Source: Microbacterium sp. LWH7-1.2
GTDB lineage: Bacteria; Actinomycetota; Actinomycetes; Actinomycetales; Microbacteriaceae
Direction: 5' to 3'
NCBI RefSeq assembly: GCF_038397755.1
Contig: NZ_CP151637.1
Coordinates: 4,216,001 to 4,280,000 of the forward strand
Length of the DNA stretch: 64,000 nucleotides
Positions 16,007-24,106 of this stretch are shown piece by piece. The position numbers were made by a program, and so were the translations under genes. Below the pieces are notes generated by a model. It was given only the letters and a program-made list of their open reading frames with translations. It was not told the origin of the DNA and did not search any database. Every line of letters begins with the position of its first letter. Position 1 is the stretch's first letter.

Positions 16007-16531
16007 ATGCCGACACCGGAACGCACGTCGTACGCCGAGATCGTCGCCGCGGGACGGGACATCCTGGAGGATTCCGGCCCCACGGGCCTCACCATGCAGA
16101 GCGTCGCGCAGCGGGTGGGGGTGCGCGCGCCCTCGCTCTACAAGCGCGTGCGGGATCGTGACGCCCTGATCGAGGCCGTCGCCGCCGCGACCGTGGACGA
16201 CCTGACCGGCCGGCTCGAGGCATCCGATCGGTCTCTGGAAGGCCTCGCCCATGCCTACCGGGCGCTCGCGCACGAGCGTCCGGAGGGGTTCCGCCTGATG
16301 TTCGCCGCGGCGGCCCCGCAGGAGCCGCTCGATCGTGCCGGACTGATCATCGTCGACAGCGCCGGGGCCGTCGCCGGCGCAGAGCACGCCCTCGATGCCG
16401 CGCGTCTCGTGACGGCATGGGCGACGGGGTTCATCCACATGGAGCTCGCGGGTGCGTTCCGGCTCGGCGGCGACGTCGACGGCGCGTTCGAGTACGGCCT
16501 CGCCGCGCTCCGCCGGGGCATCGGCGCCTGA
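16007..16531 (+). CDS. TetR-family regulator (TetR/AcrR, WHG-like C-terminus)
   Basis: The ATG at 16007, eight bases after GAGGGG, gives 174 residues; an ATG at 15992 would add five residues but would include the ribosome-binding site. The HTH spans residues about 8-50 (TMQSVAQRVGVRAPSLYKRVRDRDAL), a form common in TetR proteins with a short helical C-terminal domain (LTGRLEASDRSLEGLAHAYRALAHERPEGFRLMF). It is divergent from the MBL-fold gene and probably represses both genes. The 3' 101 bp overlap the end of the convergent DHFR-like frame. Confidence 0.9.
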   Translation: MPTPERTSYAEIVAAGRDILEDSGPTGLTMQSVAQRVGVRAPSLYKRVRDRDALIEAVAAATVDDLTGRLEASDRSLEGLAHAYRALAHERPEGFRLMFAAAAPQEPLDRAGLIIVDSAGAVAGAEHALDAARLVTAWATGFIHMELAGAFRLGGDVDGAFEYGLAALRRGIGA

Positions 16532-17099
16532 CTCGATCAGCCGTGTGGCCCGAGACGCGGTGGACGGTGAGGCTCGCCGGTCCCGTCATCTCAGACGACA
16601 CGAGCTCGAGGTCGACGGGGTCACGGAAGAGCCGGCGTCCGGCGGTCACGGCGGTCGGGAACGCGATGAGCCGGTACTCGTCGACGAGGTCGTGCTCGCG
16701 CAGGACATGCACGACGGACCCGCTGCCTATGACCACCACGTCCTGGGTCACGACGGTCTGGAAGATCCACTCGACCAGGGGGCCGTCGACGGCCCGCGAA
16801 TTCGTCCATTCGCTCTCGGGCAGCGGGCGGCTCGTCACCACCGCCTTGTCCGCCTGGTTCATGGCGCGGGCGAACGAGGTCTCGCGCGTCGGCCACAGCT
16901 CGGCGAAGTGGTCCCAGGTGCGGCGGCCGAACAGGAGCACTCCCGTCTCGAGCATGCCGCCCAGCCGGAACTTGTCGCCTGCGACTCCTTCCGGCCCGTA
17001 CCGCATGGCCCATCCGCCGAACGGCGTGCCGTCGCTGCCGTCGGGGTCTTCGACCACGCCGTCGAGCGTGATGTACTGCACGACGATCACTCGTCCCAT
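16431..17099 (-). CDS. Dihydrofolate-reductase-family (RibD C-terminal) protein with read-through tail
   Basis: The ATG at 17099 follows AGGAGGACACG. The first 180 or so of 222 residues match the YyaP/YwjB-like DHFR family: VQYITLDGVVEDPDG, FGRRTWDHFAELWP, KAVVTSRPL, VVVIGSGSVVHVLREHDLVDEYRLIAFPTAVTAGRRLF. The fold binds NADPH; the substrate is unknown. The last 40 residues are Arg/Gly-rich and are read antisense through the end of the tetR gene, unlike family members, which usually end near residue 185. The tail may be a lost stop codon. Confidence 0.8.
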   Translation of the reverse strand: MGRVIVVQYITLDGVVEDPDGSDGTPFGGWAMRYGPEGVAGDKFRLGGMLETGVLLFGRRTWDHFAELWPTRETSFARAMNQADKAVVTSRPLPESEWTNSRAVDGPLVEWIFQTVVTQDVVVIGSGSVVHVLREHDLVDEYRLIAFPTAVTAGRRLFRDPVDLELVSSEMTGPASLTVHRVSGHTADRVRRRCPGGARRGRTRTRRRRRRRAGTHPRAPCG

Positions 17100-17154
17100 C
17101 GTGTCCTCCTCGTGAAGTGGGTTCAGAAGGACATACGGATCGGATGCCGCGAAC

Positions 17155-18093
17155 TCATCGCTCGTTGGAGGACTCGTTCTCGAAGAGCGCGAAGAGCCGG
17201 GCGTCCTGGTAGACGAGCACGTGTGCGATGGCGCCCGATTCATCGGCGTCGAGAATCTGCACGGTGTGCGGTTCACGCCCGTGGTCAGTGAGCCGGTAGA
17301 GCAGAATCCCCGGCTGACCGTTCGCCGAGATCGGCGCTGTGGCCCACTCCTCGCCGCGGCGGACGAAGAAGTCCGCCATGAAGTCCCGATAGGTTTCGCG
17401 GCCGCGGGACCAGGCGGGCACCGGCGGCATCTCGAAGACGAGGTCTTCGGCGACGAGGGAGACGAGGGCTGCGACATCCGCTCGTTCGATCGCCCGGGCG
17501 TACTGTTCGACGGTGGTCGGGGCGAGCGCGTGCGGACGCCGGGCGCCCGTCGAGAGCGCCGCGCGTGCCCGCTGCAGAGCCGAGTTCGCCGAGGCGACCG
17601 ACACCTCGAGGGCCTCGGCGGTCTCGGCGGCAGACAGCCCCACGAGATCGCGGAGCACGAAGGCGCCGCGCTGCAGCGGTGAGAGCGACTGCAGCATGGC
17701 GGTGACGGCGAGCCGAACGTCGCTGCGGCGCTCGGCGGCAGCCTCCACGTCCGACGCGGCGAGCCACGCGGTCGGGGCGGGGATGAGCCACGGGACGTCG
17801 AACGCGGGAACGAGCGGTGCGCCGATCTCGATGCCCGGCGCCCGCAGATCCCTCGGCAGCGGGCGCCGAGGGGTCTCGCGGAGTCTGTCGAGACAGACGT
17901 TGCGGGCGATGCGATACGCCCAGGTCGTCAGGCTCGCGCGGTCCGGGTCGAACGAGTCGCGCGCTCGCCAGATGCGCTCCATCGCGTCCTGCACGGCGTC
18001 CTCCGCCTCGAACGGCGAGCCCAGCATCTGGTAGCAGAACGGCAGGAGCCGTCGACGGATGCCCGACAGCTCGCCCTCGTCGAACGCAGCCAC
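17155..18093 (-). CDS. ECF RNA polymerase sigma factor (SigG-like) with C-terminal SnoaL domain
   Basis: From the GTG at 18093 the product has 312 residues. Sigma region 2 is LLPFCYQMLGSPFEAEDAVQDAMERIW and the following SLTTWAYRIARNVCLDRLR (residues about 12-70); region 4 is LQSLSPLQRGAFVLRDLVGLSAAETAEALEVSVASANSALQRAR. The last 120 residues resemble a SnoaL/NTF2-like domain, as in SigG and SigJ types, which tunes sigma activity. No anti-sigma gene is adjacent. The frame is open far upstream, but that part is antisense to the arsR-arsC fusion and Dps genes. Confidence 0.88.
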   Translation of the reverse strand: MAAFDEGELSGIRRRLLPFCYQMLGSPFEAEDAVQDAMERIWRARDSFDPDRASLTTWAYRIARNVCLDRLRETPRRPLPRDLRAPGIEIGAPLVPAFDVPWLIPAPTAWLAASDVEAAAERRSDVRLAVTAMLQSLSPLQRGAFVLRDLVGLSAAETAEALEVSVASANSALQRARAALSTGARRPHALAPTTVEQYARAIERADVAALVSLVAEDLVFEMPPVPAWSRGRETYRDFMADFFVRRGEEWATAPISANGQPGILLYRLTDHGREPHTVQILDADESGAIAHVLVYQDARLFALFENESSNER

Positions 18094-18151
18094 ACGGCGA
18101 GCATAGGGTGACGCGCGTCCCTGCGCGGCTCCGTCGTGCCGCGCCGCGTCG

Positions 18152-18167
18152 ATAGACTTCGATCTAT
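18152..18167 (+). promoter_or_regulatory. ArsR-type operator overlapping -10 and start codon
   Basis: ATAGA-CTTCGA-TCTAT is an inverted repeat with the same arms and spacing as the sites at 35633 and 36538. It contains a -10-like TAGACT whose distance to the ATG at 18166 fits a leaderless transcript, so a bound repressor would cover both promoter and start. Confidence 0.75.
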
Positions 18168-19047
18168 GAAAGGCGCGGCCCAGCGCGGACTCAGCGTCCT
18201 CGCCGACCCGACCCGGGCCCGCATCCTCCGCCTGATCCGTGACGCGGACGGCGGGCATGCCCTGGTCGGAATGCTCGCCGATGCGCTCGACCTCCGGCAG
18301 CCCACGGTGAGTCACCACATGAAGGCGCTGCTGTCCGAGGGCGTCGTCGTGCGGGAGCGCGACGGCCGGAGGGCCTGGTACTCGATCGCGCCGGACCAGG
18401 CCGATCGCGTGAACGCCCTCATCGGCGACGACAGGACGGCGACGGCGGAGCCCGATCTCGAGCGGATCGTCGCCGATCTCGCTCTGCGGTTCCGCGGAAC
18501 CTTCAGTCCCGAGACCGTGGGGGAGAGCGTCCGGAGCAGCTACGACCTGCTCGCCGGCGGTTCGAGCTCGCCGCTGCTCGCATCGCGCACGGCCGCGTTC
18601 GCGGCGACGCGACTCGAAGCGCTCAGCCGAGCGCAGGGCGATCTGCCCGGGCGACCTGAAGTGCTGTTCGTCTGCGTGCAGAACTCGGGGCGCTCTCAGC
18701 TGGCTGCCGGAATCCTCCGCCACCTCGCGGGCGATCGCGTCGGGGTGCGCAGTGCGGGATCGGCGCCCGGACCGGAGGTGCGCTCGTCGATCGTCCAGGC
18801 GCTCGATGAGATCGGCGTCTCCGTCGGCGGGGAGTTCCCGAAGCCGCTCACTGACGACGTCGTACGTGCCGCAGATGTGGTGGTCACAATGGGATGCGGC
18901 GACGCCTGCCCGGTCGTCCCGGGTCGGCGTTATCTCGACTGGCCGCTCGAAGACCCTGTCGGCAAGCCGATGGACGCGGTACGCAGCATCCGCGATGACA
19001 TCGAAAGCCGTGTGCGGCAGTTGCTGGACGAGATCATCGCGTACTGA
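18166..19047 (+). CDS. ArsR-ArsC fusion: repressor joined to LMW-PTP-type arsenate reductase (copy 1)
   Basis: The 293-residue product joins an ArsR winged helix (residues 1-85, LRQPTVSHHMKALLSEGVV), a three-helix bundle (about 95-150, FSPETVGESVRSSYDLL) and a low-molecular-weight phosphatase-like arsenate reductase (165-290). The catalytic loop is C170-VQNSG-R176 and the distal cysteines are C244 and C248 (MGCGDACP). There is no cysteine before C170, so the usual As(III) site of ArsR is missing. Such fusions (arsRC) are known from Microbacterium arsenic loci. This copy is solitary, between a sigma gene and dps, 17 kb from the related copy at 35647. Confidence 0.92.
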   Translation: MKGAAQRGLSVLADPTRARILRLIRDADGGHALVGMLADALDLRQPTVSHHMKALLSEGVVVRERDGRRAWYSIAPDQADRVNALIGDDRTATAEPDLERIVADLALRFRGTFSPETVGESVRSSYDLLAGGSSSPLLASRTAAFAATRLEALSRAQGDLPGRPEVLFVCVQNSGRSQLAAGILRHLAGDRVGVRSAGSAPGPEVRSSIVQALDEIGVSVGGEFPKPLTDDVVRAADVVVTMGCGDACPVVPGRRYLDWPLEDPVGKPMDAVRSIRDDIESRVRQLLDEIIAY

Positions 19048-19146
19048 TCCCGACCGGGGGTCGTTCGAGCCGCCGGCCGCTAGCACGACCGTTGCGGAGG
19101 CACAATCCCTGGGCATGTGCCGGCTGCAGTCCGTACGGTCGGCGTC

Positions 19147-19722
19147 ATGGCCACCACGACGAAGAGCCCCGCGACGAAGAACTCGACAGCATCCGCCACT
19201 CGCAACAAGCGACGTCCCGCGCGCGGCGCCCAGCTCACCAAGGAGCAGAACGCGGAGAGCGGTTTCACCGCCTCCGCCGCCCTCGGCGACAATCTGCAGA
19301 AGGTGCTCGTGGATCTCCTCGAGCTCGCCTCGCAGGGCAAGCAGGCCCACTGGAACGTCGTCGGCAAGAACTTCCGCGACACGCACCGCCAGCTGGACGA
19401 GATCATCGAGTCGGCGCGCGAGTTCAGCGATGCCGTCGCAGAGCGCATGCGGGCCCTCCACGCCCTTCCCGACGGTCGGAGCGACACCGTCGCGGAAACC
19501 ACCAGCCTTCCTGAGTTCCCGCAGGGTGAGATCGCCACGACGGACGTCGTCGACCTCATCACGGAGCGGCTCGAGAACACGGTCGGCACGTGCCGGGATG
19601 TGCACGACGCGGTCGACGAGGAGGATCCCACGAGCGCGGATCTGCTCCACCAGATCCTCGAGAAGCTCGAGCAGTACGCGTGGATGGTCAGCGCGGAGAA
19701 CAGGGTCCCGAGCCGGGGCTGA
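19147..19722 (+). CDS. dps: Dps-family DNA-protecting ferritin-like protein
   Basis: The ATG at 19147 gives 191 residues. The Dps fold is clear (NLQKVLVDLLELASQGKQAHWNVVG) and the ferroxidase ligands are complete in the standard spacing: H68, H80, D84, D95 and E99. The 30-residue N-terminal tail is rich in Lys, Arg, Thr and Ala, as in Dps proteins that bind DNA without sequence preference. It would store iron and protect DNA against peroxide in stationary phase. A strong hairpin follows the gene. Confidence 0.92.
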   Translation: MATTTKSPATKNSTASATRNKRRPARGAQLTKEQNAESGFTASAALGDNLQKVLVDLLELASQGKQAHWNVVGKNFRDTHRQLDEIIESAREFSDAVAERMRALHALPDGRSDTVAETTSLPEFPQGEIATTDVVDLITERLENTVGTCRDVHDAVDEEDPTSADLLHQILEKLEQYAWMVSAENRVPSRG

Positions 19723-19735
19723 GTTCCGAGCCTGA

Positions 19736-19771
19736 GAAACGGGGTGCAGCCTTCCGGCTGCATCCCGTTTC
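19736..19771. terminator. Strong bidirectional hairpin after dps
   Basis: A 16-bp stem (GAAACGGGGTGCAGCC with GGCTGCATCCCGTTTC, one G-T wobble) encloses a TTCC loop. It lies between the convergent dps and PRC-barrel genes and can terminate both. Confidence 0.85.
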
Positions 19772-19813
19772 GCTCAGTCGGGGAGGACGGCGACCCTCCG
19801 GTCGCCGACCCGG

Positions 19814-20173
19814 TCAGCGGTAGAAGCCGCCGTAGTAGGTGTCGAGCTCGCCACGGTACGCGTCATCCTGACCCGTCGTGGACTGATCCCACTCCGGAGA
19901 GTTCTTGATCTGATCCTTGGTGAGATCGACGTACACCTTCTCGTCTTCGTCGTCGACGCGCTCGACGGTCCCCGCCGGAAGGATCACCTTCCGCCCGAAG
20001 ATCCACGGGCCCGTGTCCACGACGAGCCGGCTGCTGCCGGCATCATTGCTCGCCTCGTCGATCTTTCCGATGTCGCCATCCGTGGCGTGCACGTGGTAGC
20101 CCACCAAGTCGCGAGAACCGGCCCCGCGATCGACCGACTGACGGTAGTCCCAGGCGTCCCAACTCGAGGACAT
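19814..20173 (-). CDS. PRC-barrel domain protein
   Basis: The 119-residue protein has a PRC-barrel core: RDLVGYHVHATDGDIGKIDEAS, SSRLVVDTGPWIFGRKVILPAGTVERVDDEDEKVYVDLTKDQIKNSP. Stand-alone PRC-barrel proteins of actinobacteria are small, acidic and often stress-associated; no enzymatic role is known. The C-terminus is Tyr/Gly-rich (ELDTYYGGFYR). It is convergent with dps and shares its terminator, and could belong to the same stress response, but nothing in the sequence proves it. Confidence 0.85.
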   Translation of the reverse strand: MSSSWDAWDYRQSVDRGAGSRDLVGYHVHATDGDIGKIDEASNDAGSSRLVVDTGPWIFGRKVILPAGTVERVDDEDEKVYVDLTKDQIKNSPEWDQSTTGQDDAYRGELDTYYGGFYR

Positions 20174-20358
20174 GACTGCTCCTTGTCTTCATGCGAGGGA
20201 TGGATTCGGATGTCGACCGGGATGGCCGCTCCGATCTCCACGCTAAAAAGTGCTCCGCGATCCGGCGACCCCCTGGCGAATCCGCCGCAAGAGGCGTAAG
20301 GGGCGCGGACGCGCCCGCGAGCGGGCGCCGATGTCGTCGGTGGGTGCGACGATCTCCA

Positions 20359-20370
20359 GAACAAATGTTC
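20359..20370 (+). promoter_or_regulatory. LexA (SOS) box upstream of dinB
   Basis: GAACAAATGTTC, flanked by a further G at 20371, matches the Gram-positive/actinobacterial SOS box (GAAC-N4-GTTC) perfectly in both half-sites and lies directly before dinB. Confidence 0.88.
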
Positions 20371-20383
20371 GATGGGAGGCGGC

Positions 20384-21580
20384 ATGCGGGGCGAGGCGAC
20401 CGTGCTGCACGCGGACCTGGACGCCTTCTACGCCTCGGTCGAGCAGCGCGACGCCCCCGCGCTGCGCGGCCGGCCCGTCATCGTCGGCGGGGGCGTGGTG
20501 CTGGCCGCCAGCTACGAGGCGAAGGCCCGTGGCGTGCGTACGGCGATGGGGGGTCGTCAGGCGCGCGATCTGTGCCCGGATGCGGTCGTCGTGCCGCCGC
20601 GGATGGAGGCGTACTCGGCGGCCAGCAAGGCCGTCTTCGCGATCTTCCGCGATACGACCCCGCTCGTGGAGGGTCTCTCCATCGATGAGGCGTTCCTCGA
20701 GGTCGGCGGGCTGCGGCGCGTCGCCGGCGCGCCCGAGCAGATCGCCGTGCGGCTGCGGGAGAGGGTCCGTGCGGAGGTCGGACTTCCGATTTCCGTCGGG
20801 ATCGCCCGCACGAAGTTCCTGGCGAAGGTCGCCAGCGCCGTCAGCAAGCCCGACGGACTCCTGGTGGTCGAGCCCGAGCGGGAGGAGGAGTTCCTGCTGC
20901 CGCTGCCGGTGGAACGCCTGTGGGGCGTCGGCGCCGTCACCGCCGAGAAGCTGCACAGGCTCGGCATCCGCACCGTCGGGCAGCTGGCAGAGCTCGAGGC
21001 GGCGACCGCCGAGAGGCTGCTGGGCAAGGCTGCCGGAGCGCACCTGCACGCGCTGGCCCGCCTGCGGGATCCGCGCCCGGTCGACACGACGCGTCGCCGC
21101 GGGTCCATCGGCTCGCAGCGCGCGCTCGGCACACGCCCACGCACGGCCGAGGAGCTCGAGGTCATCCTCACGCAGATCGTCGATCGGCTCGCGCGTCGCC
21201 TGCGCGACGGCGACCGCGTGTGTCGCACGGTCGTGCTGCGGCTGCGCTACGGCGACTACGCGAAGGCCACCCGATCTCGCTCGTTTCGCTCGCCCACAGA
21301 TCGCACCGCGCTGATCCTCGCGGTCGCGCAAGGGCTGCTGGCCGCGACGCAGCCGGAGATCGCGCAACGCGGCATCACCCTCATCGGCATCTCGCTGTCG
21401 CAGCTCGGGCGCGTCGACAGCGTCCCACCCGAGCTTCCGATCGATTGGGACGACGGCGTGCGCCTCGACACCGTGCTCGATGCCGTGCGTGATCGATTCG
21501 GAGCGGCCTCCGTCTCGCGCGCCGCGCAGCTCGGACGCGACCCCGGCTGGTCGACGCCGCTGCTGCCGGAGCACGAGTGA
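20384..21580 (+). CDS. dinB: DNA polymerase IV (Y family)
   Basis: From the ATG at 20384, after GGGAGG, the enzyme has 398 residues; the ATG at 20372 would lie two bases from the LexA box and is less likely. The catalytic carboxylates are visible: D11 in HADLDAFYASVE and D101-E102 in SIDEAFLEVGG. The thumb has LWGVGAVTAEKLHRLGI, and the little finger follows to RGITLIGISLSQL. It performs error-prone translesion synthesis at stalled forks. No C-terminal beta-clamp-binding QxxLF motif is obvious. Expression is probably induced by DNA damage through the adjacent LexA box. Confidence 0.93.
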   Translation: MRGEATVLHADLDAFYASVEQRDAPALRGRPVIVGGGVVLAASYEAKARGVRTAMGGRQARDLCPDAVVVPPRMEAYSAASKAVFAIFRDTTPLVEGLSIDEAFLEVGGLRRVAGAPEQIAVRLRERVRAEVGLPISVGIARTKFLAKVASAVSKPDGLLVVEPEREEEFLLPLPVERLWGVGAVTAEKLHRLGIRTVGQLAELEAATAERLLGKAAGAHLHALARLRDPRPVDTTRRRGSIGSQRALGTRPRTAEELEVILTQIVDRLARRLRDGDRVCRTVVLRLRYGDYAKATRSRSFRSPTDRTALILAVAQGLLAATQPEIAQRGITLIGISLSQLGRVDSVPPELPIDWDDGVRLDTVLDAVRDRFGAASVSRAAQLGRDPGWSTPLLPEHE

Positions 21581-21758
21581 ACGCGGTCGGCGCACCCGCC
21601 GAGCCATCGGCCGGCGCCCCGAAGCCCCGGCGCTCTCTCGCGCACCCACAGCACGCGACTACGCCCCCGAGGACCGTTCGTCAATCCCCTCGCTGATCGG
21701 CCGTGCGCCTCCTTACGTTCCCTCCACCGCCCACTTCTACCGGGCGGAGGAGGCGATC

Positions 21759-23141
21759 ATGCGTGCGACACGATGGACGGCCGCGGGAGTCATCGCTCTG
21801 CTGGCGGTCGGGGCCACGGGGTGTGCCGTCGGAACCGGAGGAGGTGCCGGTGATGACGAGGCGAACTACGACTCCGACGCGGAACTCAGTGGGTCACTGT
21901 CGGTGATGGGCTTCTCGGGGGTGGACGAGGTGGCGACCAGCCGCGTCGACTACGCCAAGGAGCAGCTGGGCGATGTCGAAGTCAAGCTGGCCGAAGGCGA
22001 CCTGGACCTGCAGCAGTTCCTGTCGGCGGTCGCGTCGGGCAAGCCGCCGGACATCGTCTATGCGAGCCGAGACCAGATCGGGTCGCTCGCGGCCCGGGGA
22101 GCCGTGGTCGCCCTCGACCGCTGCATCGACGGCGAGGGCATCCCGACGGACGACTTCGTGCCGTCCGCGCTGGACCAGGTCACGCTCGACGGCACGATGT
22201 ACGGCGTCCCGGAGTTCAACACCGTGCAGCTCACCATGGCGAACGCGGACCTGCTCTCCGCGGCAGGGATGACGATCGAGGACGTCAACGGCTCGGACTG
22301 GGATGCCGTGAGCGCGGCGAACCAAGCGCTCACCGTGAGCGATGGCGGCAACCTCCAGGTCATCGGGTACGACAGCAAGCTCCCCGAGTTCCTGCCGCTG
22401 TGGGCGAAGTCGAACGGCGCCGACGTCGTCTCGGAGGACGGCAAGACGGCCCAGCTCGACGACCCCAAAGTGGTGGAAGCACTCGAGTGGGCAGCATCCG
22501 TCTATGAAGACCAGGGCGGCTTCAGCGCGGTGAAGGCGTATCGCGACTCGGCCGACTTCTTCGGCGAGGGCAACCAGTTCGCGACGGGGGTGCTCGGCGC
22601 CATGCCGATGGAGCAGTGGTACGTCAACGTGCTCAACGACGTATCGTCCGACGCTCCGATGGCCTTCGACACCGTGCACGACCGCAACGGCGACACGATC
22701 GCGTACTCGACCGGGTCGGCATGGGCGATTCCCAGCGGGAGCGCCAATCCTGAAGCGGCCTGCCGCTTCGCCCACGCCATGACATCGGTCGATGCGTGGC
22801 AGGCCGCTGCCGATGCGCGGATCGAAGCCCGCAAGGCCGAAGACAAGCCCTTCACCGGCATCCTCACCGCCAACGCGAAGGCCGACCAGATGATCCGCGA
22901 GCTGACGACATCGGGCGGCGAGCCCTGGGACACCGCCGTGTCGAAGATGTACGAGGCCAACGACAGCACCTTCTCGATGCCCGCGAACCCGGCCGACGCC
23001 GAGTTCAAGACGGCGATGTTCGACGCGGTGAACGCCGTGCTGGACGGCAAGGCCTCTGCCGCGGACGCACTCGCCGACGCGCAGCAGGAGGCCCAGTCCG
23101 CCCTCGACGACGCCTGGTCGAAGCTCGAGGACGGTGACTGA
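21759..23141 (+). CDS. Carbohydrate ABC transporter substrate-binding lipoprotein
   Basis: The ATG at 21759 follows GGAGGAGG. The 460-residue protein has a short lipoprotein signal (AAGVIALLAVGATGC, lipid-anchored Cys22) and the extracellular-solute-binding type 1 fold: LSGSLSVMGFSGVDEV, SGKPPDIVYASRDQIGSLAARGAVVAL, GTMYGVPEFNTVQLTMAN, STGSAWAIPSGSANPEAACRF. It should capture a sugar or oligosaccharide outside the membrane and hand it to the two permeases whose genes follow without gaps. The sugar cannot be named. The longer upstream frame is not needed. Confidence 0.92.
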   Translation: MRATRWTAAGVIALLAVGATGCAVGTGGGAGDDEANYDSDAELSGSLSVMGFSGVDEVATSRVDYAKEQLGDVEVKLAEGDLDLQQFLSAVASGKPPDIVYASRDQIGSLAARGAVVALDRCIDGEGIPTDDFVPSALDQVTLDGTMYGVPEFNTVQLTMANADLLSAAGMTIEDVNGSDWDAVSAANQALTVSDGGNLQVIGYDSKLPEFLPLWAKSNGADVVSEDGKTAQLDDPKVVEALEWAASVYEDQGGFSAVKAYRDSADFFGEGNQFATGVLGAMPMEQWYVNVLNDVSSDAPMAFDTVHDRNGDTIAYSTGSAWAIPSGSANPEAACRFAHAMTSVDAWQAAADARIEARKAEDKPFTGILTANAKADQMIRELTTSGGEPWDTAVSKMYEANDSTFSMPANPADAEFKTAMFDAVNAVLDGKASAADALADAQQEAQSALDDAWSKLEDGD

Positions 23142-24106
23142 TGACCGCGCCGCCCGTCGTGGCCGCCTCGGCCGCGCCGCCTGTCGACCGCGAGCGCGGT
23201 CGCAGGCGGGCCCGGCGGCGCAACCTGGGCTCCGCGCTGCTGTTCCTGAGCCCCTGGCTGGTCGGGTTCGCGGTCTTCACGGCGTGGCCCTTGATCTACA
23301 GCGTGTACCTGTCGCTGACGGACTACGACGTCATCAACGACCCGAACTTCGTCGGCGCCGACAACTACGTCGAGCTGTTCAGCGACCCCAAGGTCGCCCT
23401 GGCTCTCGGCAACACACTGTTCTTCACGATCGTGCAGGTGCCGCTCTACGTGCTGGTCTCGCTCCTGCTCGCCCTGCTGCTCAACCGGGCGGGAAGAAGC
23501 GCAGGGGTCTTCCGTACCGTGTTCTTCCTTCCCAAGATGACCCCGCCGGTGGCCGTGGGCATCCTGTTCCTCCTGCTCTTCAACGGTCAGAACGGGCTCT
23601 TCAACACGGTGCTCGGGTGGTTCGGGATCGACGGGCCATCCTGGACGACGGATGCTGCGTGGGTGAAGCCGGGGCTCATCATCATGAGTCTGTGGACCGT
23701 CGGCGCATCGGTCATCATCCTGCTGGCCGCGCTGCAGGCCGTACCTGACGAGCTCTACGACTCGGCGAAGCTCGATGGCGCCGGATTCTGGCGGCAGTCG
23801 TTCTCGATCACGGTGCCGATGATCAGCCCGGCGCTCTTCTTCATCGTGGTGGTCAACACGATCGCGGGTCTGCAGACCTTCGATGAGGCGTACACCGCAT
23901 TCTTCGGTGCCGGCAACACGACGTACAGCAACGATGCCGCGCTGTTCTACGTCATCTACCTGTTCCAGCAGGCTTTCGAGTTCCTCCACATGGGGTACGC
24001 CTCAGCGATGGCCTGGGTGCTGTTCGCGCTCATCATGGTGGTCACCGCCATCCAGATCCTGGTCTCACGACGCGTCGTGTACTACGAGGGGGATGATCGG
24101 ACATGA
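23141..24106 (+). CDS. Carbohydrate ABC transporter permease (MalF/UgpA type)
   Basis: This 321-residue permease has six hydrophobic segments, starting at LLFLSPWLVGFAVFTAWPLIYS, with the typical SLTDYD sequence after it. The EAA loop that contacts the ATPase is visible in VPDELYDSAKLDGAGFWRQSFSITVPMISP. Its start overlaps the stop of the binding-protein gene (TGATG), and its end overlaps the next permease (ATGA), so the three genes are one operon. No ATPase gene follows; a shared MsiK-like ATPase elsewhere would serve it. Confidence 0.93.
   Translation: MTAPPVVAASAAPPVDRERGRRRARRRNLGSALLFLSPWLVGFAVFTAWPLIYSVYLSLTDYDVINDPNFVGADNYVELFSDPKVALALGNTLFFTIVQVPLYVLVSLLLALLLNRAGRSAGVFRTVFFLPKMTPPVAVGILFLLLFNGQNGLFNTVLGWFGIDGPSWTTDAAWVKPGLIIMSLWTVGASVIILLAALQAVPDELYDSAKLDGAGFWRQSFSITVPMISPALFFIVVVNTIAGLQTFDEAYTAFFGAGNTTYSNDAALFYVIYLFQQAFEFLHMGYASAMAWVLFALIMVVTAIQILVSRRVVYYEGDDRT

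Noticed and set aside
18094..19650. Upstream continuation of the sigma-factor frame to 831 codons
   Set aside because: It is antisense to the arsR-arsC fusion and dps and has no family similarity; the GTG at 18093 matches the usual sigma N-terminus.
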